The position numbers and the translations under genes are program-made. This document shows positions 28,682-38,775 of a stretch of 64,000 nt of DNA, one piece after another. This DNA is from Sorex araneus. Lineage: Eukaryota; Chordata; Mammalia; Eulipotyphla; Soricidae. Positions within the stretch are counted from its first letter, which is position 1. Each line of letters begins with the position of its first letter. The notes beneath the pieces were generated by a model that searched no databases, was not told where the DNA came from, and was given only the letters and a program-made list of their open reading frames with translations. Location: positions 178,143,949 to 178,207,948 of the forward strand of contig NC_073305.1 of the NCBI RefSeq assembly GCF_027595985.1, written 5' to 3'.

Positions 28682-28832
28682 GGGGCCGAAGAGATAGCGC
28701 GGAGGTCAAGGCACTCACTCTCCTCCTCGGAGCCAGCCAAGAAAGGTTCAGTTCCCAGCACGGCTGTGACCCCACCAGCAGAGTCGGAAGTCAGCCCTGA
28801 GCACACGCTGTGGGTGTGGCTCTCAGACCCAC
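28682..28832 (+). mobile_element. Old A-SINE
   Basis: 'tggggccgaagagatagcgcgg' to 'gctgtgggtgtggctctcag'. Confidence 0.7.
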
Positions 28833-28861
28833 TCCAATTAAAAAAAATTAACAAACATTTT

Positions 28862-29060
28862 GGGGCTGGAGCGATAGCACAGCGGGTAGGACGTCTGCCT
28901 TGCTTGCACACGGCCGACCCGGGTTCGATTCCCAGCATGCCATGTGGTCCCCCGAGCACGGCCAGGAGTAATTCCTGAGTGCAGAGTCAGGAGTAACCCC
29001 TGAGCATCGCCGGGTGTGACCCAAAGGGCAAAAATAAGTAAATAAATAAATAAAAATTAA
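28862..29060 (+). mobile_element. A-SINE, young
   Basis: Consensus head with a 4-bp repeat in 'gccttgcttgcacacgg', perfect B-box, and an AAATAAATAAAT tail; AACATTTT flanks both sides. Confidence 0.93.
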
Positions 29061-29070
29061 AAAAAAAAAC

Positions 29071-29225
29071 ATTTTTATTTGGGGCCCTGTGATTTATAAT
29101 ACTGTTGAGAATTAGGTTACATACATATCACGTTCTAACCCCACACCCCCAACAGTCACCCGCCTCCCCTCCCTGCCTCCTCAGTCCCTCCCTTTTTTTC
29201 TACCATAGTAAGCTCAATTTTAGAC
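29071..29225 (-). mobile_element. L1 3-prime end fragment, second subfamily
   Basis: 'ggggccctgtgatttataatactgtt' and 'cacgttctaaccccacacccc' match 36838-36950 (about 80 percent by eye). Orientation is inferred from similarity to the other - strand L1 ends. Confidence 0.6.
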
Positions 29226-29254
29226 CAGTTGTCAGATATAAAAGATTTCTCTTA

Positions 29255-29428
29255 GGGCCAGAGAAATAGTACAGCAGGAGAGTGCACTTGCCTTGCACAC
29301 AGCCGACCCGGGTTCAATCTCTGGCATACCATTTGGTCTCCTGAGCACCGCCAGGAGTGATGCCCGCGTGTGGAGCCGGGAGTAACCCCTGAGCATCACT
29401 GGGTGTGGGCCCGAAACAAAAACACAAA
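29255..29428 (+). mobile_element. A-SINE
   Basis: 'gccagagaaatagtacagcagg' to 'gagcatcactgggtgtggg'. Confidence 0.9.
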
Positions 29429-29447
29429 ACCAAAGTGAAACAACAGT

Positions 29448-29692
29448 CCCTGTCACTGTCGTTCCTTTGTTCATTGACTTGCTCGAGCGGGCACCAGTAA
29501 CATCTCCATTGTGAGACTTGTTGTTACTGTTTTTGGCATATCGAATACGCCACGGGGAGCTTGCCAGGTTCTAGCCATGCGGGCGGGATACTCTTGATAG
29601 CTTGCTGGGCTCTCTGAGAGGGACAGAGGAATCGAACCCAGGTCAGCTGTGTGCAAGGCAGACACCCTACCCGCTGTGCTACTGCTCCAGTC
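29448..29692 (-). mobile_element. B-SINE, full length
   Basis: 245 bp with a perfect 12-bp TSD, TGAAACAACAGT (29436-29447 and 29693-29704). Confidence 0.95.
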
Positions 29693-29704
29693 TGAAACAA
29701 CAGT

Positions 29705-30159
29705 ATTATATGTAATTTTTTGTTCTTGGACGTAGGGTTTTCCAGAGCTCTTGTCTCCTTCTCCCGCGATGCTAGGCTTTGAGCCCCGGTCTCATGCCTT
29801 CAGGTAACACGCTTTAGCACTGAACTGAATCTCTGCTCCCCAGAGCCTGGACTCCGACGAGACGCTTCACTGTGGCTCTTCATCAGGAGACTCAGACTTT
29901 TGCATCCTGACCCCGACATCATTGGGAAAGAGCCGGGTAGGAGTGAGTGATGATGTGTCTCCTCGTGAGGGAAATAGTGCCGTGAGTGATAGGCAGCGGC
30001 CAGATGGTTTTGCTCACGAGCAAGAGCAAACCGGCGCCCTGAGGGGAGGGAAGCGGGCGGAGGAGGGGCTGAGGGTTTGGGTCGTGGCAGGAGAGTGCCC
30101 CAACCTGGGTGATAGGTCGGGGGTGACAGTTACGGGAGAAGGGGTGAAGTTTGAGAGGA
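29705..30159. other. Mostly unique
   Basis: A degraded SINE head may lie at about 29770-29845 ('ctttagcactgaactgaatctctgctcc'); otherwise nothing. Confidence 0.4.
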
Positions 30160-30265
30160 AGTTGGTGCTGAGGACAGGAGCACGCACTCTGCATGGGGGA
30201 AGCCGGGCTTCCATCCCCTGTACCATCTGGTCCCCCGAGCACTGAGCTGGGAGCAGCCACTGAGG
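30160..30265 (+). mobile_element. Degraded A-SINE
   Basis: 'aggacaggagcacgcactctgcatgg' and 'accatctggtcccccgagcactgagc'. Confidence 0.5.
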
Positions 30266-30540
30266 CCAGCGCACTCTGGCCCTCCCGAACCCAGATAAAT
30301 ACATCATGAGAACGAATGCCAGACTGGGAGCTCTGCGTAGGACTTGGGGAGGAGACACCGAGTGTGTATAAGGTGGGGGACCCCCAGCATTGCAGGTACC
30401 TTAAGTGTGTGTGACTCCCCGCCCCCCCCCCCCCACACACACAGCAGAAGAAAGCATCAGCCACGAAGAGAAAGGGGGAACGCTGATTGATCGATATTCA
30501 CTGATTGATTGTGGGGGAAATTTCCTTTAAAAGATTCAAA
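30266..30540. other. Unique with poly-C run
   Basis: A C-run at about 30421-30434; nothing else seen. Confidence 0.5.
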
Positions 30541-30544
30541 CCTT

Positions 30545-30692
30545 GGGGCCGGAGAGTTAGCACAGTGGAGGAGACACTTCCCTTGCACGTGGCTGACCTG
30601 GGTTTGATTCCCGCCAGGAGTGACCCCCGAGCACAGAGCCAGGAGTAACCCCTGAGCACTGCTGGGTGTGGACCAAACAAGCAAATAAAAAA
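30545..30692 (+). mobile_element. A-SINE with internal deletion
   Basis: 'gggtttgattcccgccaggagtg': B-box joined directly to the body, missing about 28 bp. Confidence 0.88.
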
Positions 30693-30719
30693 ACAGTAAA
30701 AAGATAGTACTAATCATAA

Positions 30720-30895
30720 GGGGGCTGGAGAGATAGTGCAGTGGGTAGGGCACTTGCTCTGCATATAGTCAATTCGGGTTCGATCCCTGGCACCACCAGG
30801 AGTAATTCCTGAGGGCAGAGCCAGGAGTAACCCCTGAGCACAGCCGCGGGGGACCCAGAAATCAAATAATAATAAAGTAAAATAAAATAATAAAA
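30720..30895 (+). mobile_element. A-SINE with internal deletion
   Basis: 'gggttcgatccctggcaccaccagg': a similar deletion after the B-box; A-rich tail of AATAAT and AAAAT units. Confidence 0.88.
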
Positions 30896-30908
30896 GACGC
30901 AAACGTGA

Positions 30909-30943
30909 ACACACACATGCACAGATGCACATGCGCGTGCGCG

Positions 30944-30995
<52 letters not shown>
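30909..30995. repeat. GC repeat passing into AC microsatellite
   Basis: GCGCGTGCGCGCGCGCGCGC followed by about 22 AC units; strong Z-DNA potential, the mirror of 13231-13315. Confidence 0.95.
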
Positions 30996-30998
<3 letters not shown>

Positions 30999-31366
30999 CC
31001 CAAAATATTGGCCCAGGCGCCCAGGGGCAGACGGTGCAGGATGCTGCTGTGCTATTTGCACCCCGTGGCACGGCTGGGTGTGCTCAGGCCTGACTTTCGG
31101 GCGCCGTGGCCAAGTGTGTGGTCTGTAGGGAGCACCAAAGCCAGGTGTGCACCCCAGGGGAACCCTCGCCCCCATCTTATCGCAGCAGCAAAGGGAAGGG
31201 CTGGAGGGGGGAGCAGGAGCACCCAAGGGGCTGAGGAGTCCACTGAGGGATTAGGCAGCCCCTCGTGCAGTTTCGATTTGCTCCGCAGCGTGAACACAGT
31301 TGTTTGCACCGGGCTGGGGTGTCAGGTGTCTCTGCTCAGGCCGAGAGGATTGTTCTAATATAAAGG
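30996..31366. other. Unique intronic sequence
   Basis: No repeat or exon recognised. Confidence 0.5.
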
Positions 31367-31367
31367 G

Positions 31368-31399
<32 letters not shown>

Positions 31400-31427
31400 T
31401 GTATTGAGACCATACCTCCTATTGGTG

Positions 31428-31462
<35 letters not shown>

Positions 31463-31591
31463 TGGTGTATTGAGACCACACTTCCCGTTGGTGCTGTGTG
31501 TGTGTGTGGTGTATTGAGACCACACCTCCTGTTGGTGCTCTGTGTGTGTGTGTGTGTGTGTGGTGTATTGAGACCACACCTCCTATTGGTG

Positions 31592-31647
<56 letters not shown>

Positions 31648-31680
31648 TGTATTGAGACCACACCTGTTGGTACTTGGGGC
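31367..31680. repeat. Composite minisatellite: five GTATTGAGACCACACC units between GT runs
   Basis: Units start at 31401, 31467, 31511, 31565 and 31649. Each is a 30-nt block 'gtattgagaccacacctcctattggtg' followed by a GT run of variable length, giving spacings of 66, 44, 54 and 84 bp. The block looks like the reversed tail-body end of an A-SINE. Confidence 0.9.
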
Positions 31681-31770
31681 TTACTCCTGACTCAGTATAA
31701 GGATAATTCCTGGTCTGGCTCCGGATCATATGGGGTGCCAGGGATGGAACCCAGGTCCATTTCCAAACAA
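31655..31770 (-). mobile_element. A-SINE remnant next to the minisatellite
   Basis: 'gaccacacctgttggtacttggggcttactcctg' to 'agggatggaacccagg'; head missing. Probable source of the minisatellite unit. Confidence 0.75.
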
Positions 31771-31867
31771 ATAAAGGGCACTTAGTCTCTTTCATTTAGA
31801 AGAGGAGCAAAGAAGATGAATTTTATTAATATGAAAATGACAGTACTATTTGGTTCATTCATCTCAT

Positions 31868-32033
31868 TTTTGGTGTGGGTCACACCCAGGTGTGCTCAGG
31901 GCTTCCTCCCGGCTCTACACTCAGGGACCACCCCTGGTGGTGCTTGGGGGGGGCCATCTGGGTTGGCAGGGATTGACCCAGGGTCGATCAAGTGCAAGGC
32001 AAGTCCCTTACCTACCATACTAGGTCTCTGGCC
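31868..32033 (-). mobile_element. A-SINE, older
   Basis: 'gggtcacacccaggtgtgctcaggg' to 'actaggtctctggcc'. Confidence 0.88.
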
Positions 32034-32055
32034 TCTGTTCATCTTTTAAAAATTG

Positions 32056-32126
32056 TTTGGTGCTGGGGATTGAACCCAGAGCCTCACATATGCCAAGGCA
32101 AGTTCCTCTGAGCTACATCCCCACCT
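32056..32126 (-). mobile_element. tRNA-like SINE head only
   Basis: 'ggtgctggggattgaacccagagc' ... 'ctctgagctacatccccacc'; near tRNA-Ala in look, no A body. Confidence 0.55.
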
Positions 32127-32204
32127 TCCTATATTTGAAACTTAGTATTACTGTTATTATTTTATTGGGGACCACACCTAGCAATTCTCATAACTCAGTT
32201 ATTT

Positions 32205-32570
32205 TTATTTTATTTTAGTTTTATTCAATCACCATGAGATACACTTACAAAACTTTCGTGATTGAGTTTCAGTCATACAATGATCGAATACCCACCCCTC
32301 TACCAGTGTACGTTTCCCACCACATGTCCCCAGTATCCCTCCCCTGACCCGTCCCACCCCTCCCCCTACCTCTATGCCAGACAATTTCCTTCTTTCTCTC
32401 TCTACTTTTGGGCATTATGGTTTGCAATACAGACACTGGGAGGCCATCGCGTTTGGTCCTTTATCTACTTCAGCTCACATCTCCCATCCCGGGTGATCTC
32501 TCCAACCATCATTGACTCAGTGACCCCTTCTCTGTCCCAGCTGCCTTCTCCCCTGGCTCCTGAGACAGGC
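32205..32570 (-). mobile_element. L1 3-prime end
   Basis: Reverse of the 10467-10832 family: a T-rich start with TTTATT (reverse AATAAA), 'tcatacaatgatcgaatacccacc', 'gggcattatggtttgcaatac'. Confidence 0.85.
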
Positions 32571-32629
32571 CTCTAACTGTGGAGCGATCTTCCTGGCCCT
32601 GTCTCTCTGTCCTTGGGTGTTGCTCTCAT

Positions 32630-32762
32630 ACTATCTCATGACTGACTTCTGGCTCTTTGTTTAGGGGTCAGTCCTGGCGGTGCTTGGGAGCCCCTACGTG
32701 GTGCTGGGGATCAGGCCCCGGTCAGCTGCATGCAAGGCAGCACCTTGATGAATTGTTCTCCC
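32630..32762 (-). mobile_element. Old A-SINE, partial
   Basis: 'gcttgggagcccctacgtggtgctgggga' and 'agctgcatgcaaggc'. Confidence 0.7.
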
Positions 32763-32878
32763 TTTCTCCTGCCCCTGCTTATCTAACTTGGAAATTAACC
32801 ACAGGGGGAAGATTCCTGCTCTCTAATTAAAAGGGAAAAATACAGTATATCCTGTAGATGCCTGAGCTTTCATTTCAT

Positions 32879-33025
32879 TTCTTTTTTTTTTTCTCTTGCT
32901 TTTTGGGCCACACCCAGTGATACAGGGGTTACTCCTGACTCTGCACTCAGAATCACCCCGGATGGGGCTCTGGGAACCATGTGGGGTGTCAGGGATTGAA
33001 CTCAGGTTGGCCTGACTGCTGCATT
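32879..33025 (-). mobile_element. A-SINE, head truncated
   Basis: 'gctttttgggccacacccagtgatac' to 'gattgaactcaggttgg'. Confidence 0.82.
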
Positions 33026-33040
33026 GCTTTCTAATTTCTT

Positions 33041-33230
33041 TTCTCCTCCTCCTCCTCCTCCTCCTCCTTTTCCTCCTCCTCCTCCTCCTTCTCCTCTTCC
33101 TCTCCTCTTTGCTCACTCACGCATCGTGTGTTCTTCCTCGAGCCGTCCTCCTCCTCCTCCTCCTCCTCCTCCTCTTCCTCCTCTCCTCTTTGCTCACGCA
33201 CGCATAGTGTGTTCTTCCCCGAGCCATATC
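33041..33230. repeat. CTC microsatellite with an 81-bp tandem duplication
   Basis: Two units, each a CTC run plus 'tctcctctttgctcac..acgcat.gtgtgttcttcc.cgagcc' (starts 33101 and 33182, 81 bp apart), differing at about five bases outside the CTC run. Confidence 0.85.
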
Positions 33231-33359
33231 CCTGGCCCCTGGACGACTCCTTTTGTTCCTTCCCTCTCTCTGTGTTGCAGCGGCCGGCGTCACGCCCCTT
33301 GAGAGTTGTGTCCTCTCTCACGTTCTGGTTGTGGGGCGCATACGGGCCCTCCCTGGGCC

Positions 33360-33520
33360 ATACCGCCTGGCCGTGGTTCTAGCTGCACAGCGGCTCAGGC
33401 TGACCCGGGCTTGAGTCCTGCCACGGCCTGTGTTCTCCTGAGCTCCGCCAGGAGTGATCCCTGAGTAGTGCAGGGCCAAGAGCCAGCTCTGAGCACTGCG
33501 GCTGTGGTCCCCAAACAACG
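33360..33520 (+). mobile_element. Old A-SINE
   Basis: 'tctagctgcacagcggctcagg', 'gagctccgccaggagtgatccctgag', 'gcggctgtggtccccaaac'. Confidence 0.65.
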
Positions 33521-33624
33521 CCTCCCGCCCCGCCCCACCCCGGCAATCACATCTTGATGACCCTTTCTACTTACATCTAGATTTGCTGATTAATTATAGG
33601 CGAGAGTGAAAGAAAGTAGAGGGC

Positions 33625-33749
33625 GGGAACGAGACGACAGTGGCTAGGGCACTTGCCCCGCAGGTGGCCATATGGTCCCCCGAGCCCCAGGAGTGATCCC
33701 TGAGCACAGAGCCAGGAGCCAGCGCTGGGTGTGGCCTTAACAAACTAAT
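33625..33749 (+). mobile_element. A-SINE with deletion across the B-box
   Basis: 'gcacttgccccgcaggtggccatatggtcccccgag': the B-box region is lost. Confidence 0.8.
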
Positions 33750-33839
33750 CCAACAACGTGAAAAGTGGAAGCAGCAGTCAGACTTACCACAATTTGGAGG
33801 TTTGAGAGTAATTTCATTATGCTGCAGCAAGTATTATAA

Positions 33840-34081
33840 TGCACTGTAGCACTGTCATCCCGTTGTTCATCGATTTTTGCTCGAGCGGGCATCAGTAACG
33901 TCTCCATTGTGAGACTTGTTGCTGTTTTTGGCATATCAAATATGCCATGGGTAGCTTGCCAGCCTCTGCCGTGTGGGCGGGATACTCTCGGTAGCTTGCC
34001 GGGCTCTCTGAGAGGGACAGAGGAATCTAACCCGGGTCGGCGCGTGCAAGGCAAACACTCTTCCTACTGTGCTGTCGCTCC
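33840..34081 (-). mobile_element. B-SINE, full length
   Basis: 'ctgtagcactgtcatcccgttg' to 'gtgctgtcgctcc'; flanked by TTATAAT-like words. Confidence 0.93.
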
Positions 34082-34139
34082 GTTATAATAACTTTATAAA
34101 ATCCCTTTCTTCTTTTTTTTGGGGGAGGGGGATTTTGTT

Positions 34140-34262
34140 CTTTTTTTTGTGGGGTGGGGCCACACCTGGTGGTGTTTGGGGGAACCATATGGGCTGCTGG
34201 GAGTTGAACTTGGGTTGCTGACTGCAGGCAAGTGTTCTGTTCGCTGTACCATCCTCCGCCCC
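34140..34262 (-). mobile_element. Old A-SINE
   Basis: 'gggccacacctggtggtgtttggggg' to 'gtaccatcctccgcccc'; lacks the middle. Confidence 0.75.
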
Positions 34263-34267
34263 CTTTT

Positions 34268-34397
34268 TTTTTTTTTTTTTGCTCTTTGGGTCACACCCGG
34301 CAATGCTCAGGGGTTATTCCTGGCTTTGCACTCAGGAATCACTCCTGGCGGTGCTCGGGAGACCATATGGGATGCTGGGAATCGAACTTGGGTCGGC
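34268..34397 (-). mobile_element. A-SINE, 5-prime truncated, with perfect TSD
   Basis: Young body but the tRNA head ends abruptly after 'gaacttgggtcggc'. A perfect 15-bp TSD, CCTCCGCCCCCTTTT (34253-34267 and 34398-34412), shows the truncation happened at insertion. Confidence 0.92.
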
Positions 34398-34412
34398 CCT
34401 CCGCCCCCTTTT

Positions 34413-35104
34413 CCGTGTCACTTAATTTAAAAGACCATCCTTGCGTCTGCCACATTAGACTTTAAAGACGCTTTTCTTTCCCCCATTGGGCTTCTGTGGA
34501 GTTAAGCGTTGTGAATGGTTTGTCCTGCTCGGGTGAACCCTGGAGGGCTGGTAACTGTGTGAACTTGAACTGAGGATCAGGGTCAGAACCAAACTTCTTG
34601 AATGGAGCTACAAATTCTTCCTCCGGCCACGAAGGGGAAAGGGAAATGTCACCGTTTGTTGCTTTTTATGGTCATGAAGAAGGAAGAATCCTCAGCTTCT
34701 GGGTGCTGTGCTCGGAGCTGAGCAGCTGGCCTCTTTCTGCTTCGGATAAGAAGTTGAGAAGGAAACTGATTTATTTTTTCCTCGAGTCTGATCAAAGCAC
34801 AGAAGTGCATTCTATAACTTAGCTAATTTTTTTTTTTAAAGGAAAGTTCCTTCTTTGGAAAAATCTTAAGAATCAACGTATTCTTCTAAGATGACTTCAG
34901 GCCAAAATAAGCGGGTGTAACTAACGCCATCTAGTCTATACTGATTGCTGCTTAATAAATCTTTTTAAATTTTCCTCCCTTTTTAACTTGTGTCGGAGAT
35001 TCAAGCATACAAGGCAAGTGCTCTAGGGCTGAGCTAAACCCCCAACATTTTCTAACATTGTGATTAGTTTTACATTAGGATATAATTTTTTTTAATTATA
35101 ATTA
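34413..35104. other. SINE-free block
   Basis: About 690 bp, AT-rich in the second half; only a tRNA-like scrap at 34998-35045. A candidate for conserved intronic sequence by its lack of repeats. Confidence 0.5.
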
Positions 35105-35285
35105 GGGGCTGGAGCAATAGCACAGCGGGTAGGGTGTTTGCCTTGCACGCGGCCGACCCAGGTTCAATTCCCAGCATCCCATATGGTCCCCCAAGCACCA
35201 CCAGGAGTAATTCCTGAGTGCATGAGCCAGGAGAAACCCCTGTGCATCGCCGGGTGTGACCCAAAAAGCAGAAGGAAAAAAAATT
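35105..35285 (+). mobile_element. A-SINE, young
   Basis: Near-consensus head and body, variant 'gagtgcatgagccagg' shared with 45275-45447 and 60018-60187. Confidence 0.93.
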
Positions 35286-35591
35286 AAGAAGAAGAGGTGT
35301 GTCCTGTTGTGCAGGGTATTTGACCAACATGCAGACCCACCTTTTATTATAAGGGGATGGAAATAGGAGCTTGGGGCATATCGTAGCTGAGTACGGTGCG
35401 AGCAGTATGGTTAAGAGTGACGGCCGGCTCTGCCAGGCCTGCACAATAACGCTGATGGATGGGCACGTGTGGACCGCAGGGGGCATCTGAACTCGCCACC
35501 ATCTGCTTGCCAGGGCGGCATTCTCCCTCCAGGCCTGCCACACAGGTATTCTACAGAACTGGAACATAGATATTTTTCTCAATTTTCTCCT
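35286..35591. other. Unique intronic sequence
   Basis: Nothing recognised. Confidence 0.5.
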
Positions 35592-35847
35592 CGGACTGGA
35601 GCGATGGCACAGCGGGTTGGGCGTTTGCCTTGCATGTGGCCGACCCGGGTTCAATTCCTCCGCCCCTCTCAGAGAGCCCAGCAAGCTACCGAGAGTATCC
35701 CGCCCACATGGCAGAGCCTGGCAACCTACCCATGGCATATCTAATATGCCAGAAACAGTAACAACAAGTCTGACAATGGAGACGTTACTGGTGCCTGCTC
35801 GAGCAAATCGATGAACAACAGGACGACAGTGCGACAGACAGACAGTG
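35592..35847 (+). mobile_element. B-SINE, full length
   Basis: 'cggactggagcgatggcacagcgg' to 'gacgacagtgcgacagacagacagtgc'; near-TSD ATTTTCTCCT / ATTTTTCTCCT. Confidence 0.93.
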
Positions 35848-35903
35848 CTATTTTTCTCCTTAGATTTTTCCTATGTTTCACCTTAGATTAGGATTTAAGT
35901 GTT

Positions 35904-36277
35904 TTTGTTTGTTTGGGGGCTAAACCCTGCAGCGCTCAGGGATTGGTTACTCCTGGCTCTGCGCTCAGGAATCGCCCTTTGAGCCGGAGCCTTAGTACAG
36001 CAGGGAGGGTTTGCTTTGCCTGCTGTCAAACCCGGTTCAATCCCCGGCGTCTCATTGGTCCCCTGAGCACCACCAGGAGTGATTCCTGAGTGCAGAGCCA
36101 GGAGTGACCCCTTGAGCATCGCTGGGTGTGACCCTAAAAGCCAAAATTAAAAAAAATTTAAAAATAAATAAAGGAATCATTTTTAGCTCAGAGGACCAAA
36201 TGGGATGTGGGAGATTGAACCCTGGCCTGTTGCATGTAAGGCAAGCACCCCACCTACTGTGTTGTCTCGCCAGGCTG
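35904..36277 (-). mobile_element. A-SINE split by another SINE
   Basis: The left half (35904-35973, to 'gcgctcaggaatc') and right half (about 36178-36277, from 'tttttagctcagaggacc') make one older copy, interrupted by the + copy at 35974-36172. Confidence 0.82.
35974..36172 (+). mobile_element. A-SINE nested in an A-SINE
   Basis: 'gagccggagccttagtacagcaggg' to an A/T-rich tail; AGGAATC at both junctions. Confidence 0.85.
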
Positions 36278-36365
36278 ATTTACCGCCTTGCCAAAGACAG
36301 ACATAACCTTTCAGTAGCTGAACCATAATACCAAGTTCGATTTTACTTTATTTCATTTTACCAAG

Positions 36366-36609
36366 GACTGGAGCGATAGCACAGCGGTAGGGCATTCACC
36401 TTTCACACGGCCAACCAGTGTTTGATTCCTCCACCCCCTCGGAGAGCCCGGCAAGCTACCGAGAGTATCGAGCCCGCACGGCAGAGCCTGGCAAGCTACC
36501 CGTGCCTATTGGATATGCCAAAGACAGTAACAATAAGTCTCTCAATGAGAGACGTTACTGGTGCCCGCTCAAACAAATCGATGAGCAATGGGATGACGGT
36601 GACAGTGAC
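36366..36609 (+). mobile_element. B-SINE
   Basis: 'gactggagcgatagcacagcggtagggcattcacc' subtype, to 'gggatgacggtgacagtg'. Confidence 0.94.
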
Positions 36610-36634
36610 TCATTAAAAAAAAATGGTGGGAGAG

Positions 36635-36784
36635 GTGTTTGGGCCACACTCAGCAGTGCTCAGGGCTTACTCCTGGCTCTGCACTGAGGGGTCACTCCCG
36701 ACAGGGCTCGGGGACCAATACCAGCAGTCGAACCCTAGTCTGCCACTTGCCAGGCAAGTGTCCTCCCCACTATACCGGGCCGCG
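36635..36784 (-). mobile_element. A-SINE, older
   Basis: 'gggccacactcagcagtgctcaggg' to 'ctataccgggcc'. Confidence 0.85.
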
Positions 36785-36824
36785 GATTTTTCTATAATTT
36801 TTAACTTACTTTCATTGGACATTT

Positions 36825-36990
36825 TCCATCTTTATCTTTTGATTTGGAGCCCTGTGATTTACGAGACTGCTAATGATGTGGGATTCATGCATGCGATGTT
36901 CCAACACCGCCCCCTCCCTCAGGGCGTTCCCTTCCCTCCACCGCTGGCCCAGGGGTCCCTTGCAGTTCTGACCCCCCGACCCCTGAGTTA
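36825..36990 (-). mobile_element. L1 3-prime end fragment, second subfamily
   Basis: 'ggagccctgtgatttacgagactgc' and 'gatgttccaacaccgccccc', homologous to 29071-29225. Confidence 0.65.
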
Positions 36991-37399
36991 AGGGTTTTTT
37001 TTTTTTCAAAAAAAATTTTTGGCTAGCCTTCCTCCAATTTTTATTATTTAGTGCAGAATTTCTCTTAATAGCACTTCAGACTTGTTTGTGTTCCTATCTC
37101 CCAGATTTAGTGGAAGAGGCGCTTTCTCTCCTCATGGCTTGCCAAGACATCTGTGGAGGCTTTCATAATTAAAGAATGTATTTTCTTTCCTTTAGGAATC
37201 AACACCACTGAAAGCTGATTTGTTATGACATTTCCCTGTTGCTTAAGAAGCCGCGTTGCTCTCGTGTGTGATTAATAGGAAATGAACAGTTGCAGCCCGG
37301 GTATTTTTCGCAGGAAGGTATCTATAGGCAATTTCCCCTCGGAGCGACTTCCTAGTCTCCGTGGCTCGAAGAATATTAATTGTTCCGGGTTTTGTAAGT
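36991..37399. other. SINE-free block
   Basis: No repeat or exon recognised; possible conserved intronic sequence. Confidence 0.5.
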
Positions 37400-37715
37400 A
37401 ACAGCTTCATTAAGACAGTCGCACATCACACAATGAAGGGTACAATTCACTGATTTTTTTTTTCGCGCGCATTTGCTGAGTTGTGTAACTATCATGACAA
37501 TTAATTTGAGACCATTTTGACCTCCAGAAGAAACGCCGGACTCATTAGCAGTCCATTCCTGTTTCTCCCTCCCCTCAGCCCTTGGGAACCACTAATCTAC
37601 TTTCTGTCTCCAAAGATTTGCCTGTACTGGACATTTCACATAAATGGAATTTGACAGTATGTGGCCATTTGTCACTAGGTTAGGTTCCCCGCTCCCTGCC
37701 CCTCCCCACCGCGCT

Positions 37716-37768
<53 letters not shown>

Positions 37769-38260
37769 AGTGTAATGCTTGCAAATTTTATCTCGGCTAT
37801 ATGTGAGTAGCATAGATGAGTATGGGACGTGGCATCTTTTGCTTGCCCTAGAATGCTGTGTTTTATGACCATACCCCACTTTTTATTAGCAGTGTATCCA
37901 CTGATGCATGCTTACATTGTTTCTGCTCTTAAACAATTATAAAAAAAAAAATGCTGTCTTGAATATTTGGTTTGGGTTTTTCCTGGCATGCATGTTTGCA
38001 TTTCTCTTAGGCGTTCACCTAGGCTAGAATTGGCGGTGCAGTGTTAATTCTGTGCTTTACCTTTTGATGAACTGTCAGATTGTTTTACTTTCCCACCAGC
38101 TGTGCCTGAGGGTGCAAATTTTTCTCCTTCTCCTCAGCCCTGGGATCTGTCCTAATTAGTCGTCTTACTGAGTTTGCGGTCATCTCATTGGTTTGAGTTT
38201 TCTTTCCCTGGCGGTTGATGATGCCAATCCTGATCATCATTAGTGAGCTGAGTTTCTGGT
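37400..38260 (-). mobile_element. Ancient L1M 3-prime portion
   Basis: Antisense order typical of old mammalian L1: 'cattcctgtttctccctcccctcagccc', 'accactaatctactttctgtctcc', 'tataaatggaattt'-like text, 'tatccactgatgcatgc', 'ttcccaccagctgtgcctgagggt'. A CA run splits it at 37719-37767. Assigned from memory of the L1 consensus. Confidence 0.7.
37719..37767. repeat. CA microsatellite
   Basis: About 24 CA units inside the L1M remnant. Confidence 0.95.
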
Positions 38261-38346
38261 TCTTGGGGGTATTCTTAGACAAACCCCCCCCCCCACCGCC
38301 CACCAGAAGAGCTCAAAGTTATAGACGCCTTTAGAAATTAATGTGT

Positions 38347-38449
38347 GGGCCGGAGCGCCAAGAATAATTCCTGAGTGCAGAGCCAGGAGGAACCTCTGAG
38401 CATCACTGGGTGTGACCCAAAAAGCCAGAAAGAAAAAAAAAAAAAAGAA
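38347..38449 (+). mobile_element. A-SINE with large internal deletion
   Basis: 'gggccggagcgcc' joined directly to 'aagaataattcctgagtgc'; A-tail present. Confidence 0.85.
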
Positions 38450-38591
38450 ATGAATGCGTGTAGCACAAACCTCTCAGTGCGACCAGGGAGACCCAATTTG
38501 TGTATCAACGGTCATACAAACACAGGCTTTCCTGACTTCTGAAAAGTGGCTGGTATTGGCCTGACTTCAGAGCTAAGAAGCACATTTCTAG

Positions 38592-38758
38592 GGGCTGGAG
38601 TGATAGCACAGCAGGTAAGGCGTTTGCCTTGCATGCAGCCGACCCAGGTTCGATCCCCGGCATCCCATATGGTCCCCCAAGCACCGTCAGGAGTAATTCC
38701 TGAGTGCAAATTCAGGAGTAACCCCTGAGCATCACTGGGTGTGATAGAAAAATAAAAA
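38592..38758 (+). mobile_element. A-SINE, complete
   Basis: 17-bp TSD with one mismatch, AAGAAGCACATTTCTAG (38575-38591; 38759-38775). Confidence 0.95.
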
Positions 38759-38775
38759 AAGAAGCACGTTTCTAG

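Noticed and set aside
30714-31226. 171-codon - strand ORF
   Set aside because: Crosses an AC/GC microsatellite and a SINE; low complexity.
31367-31680. Regularly spaced repeats resembling a CRISPR array
   Set aside because: The spacers are GT runs, unit spacing is irregular, and the window is mammalian.
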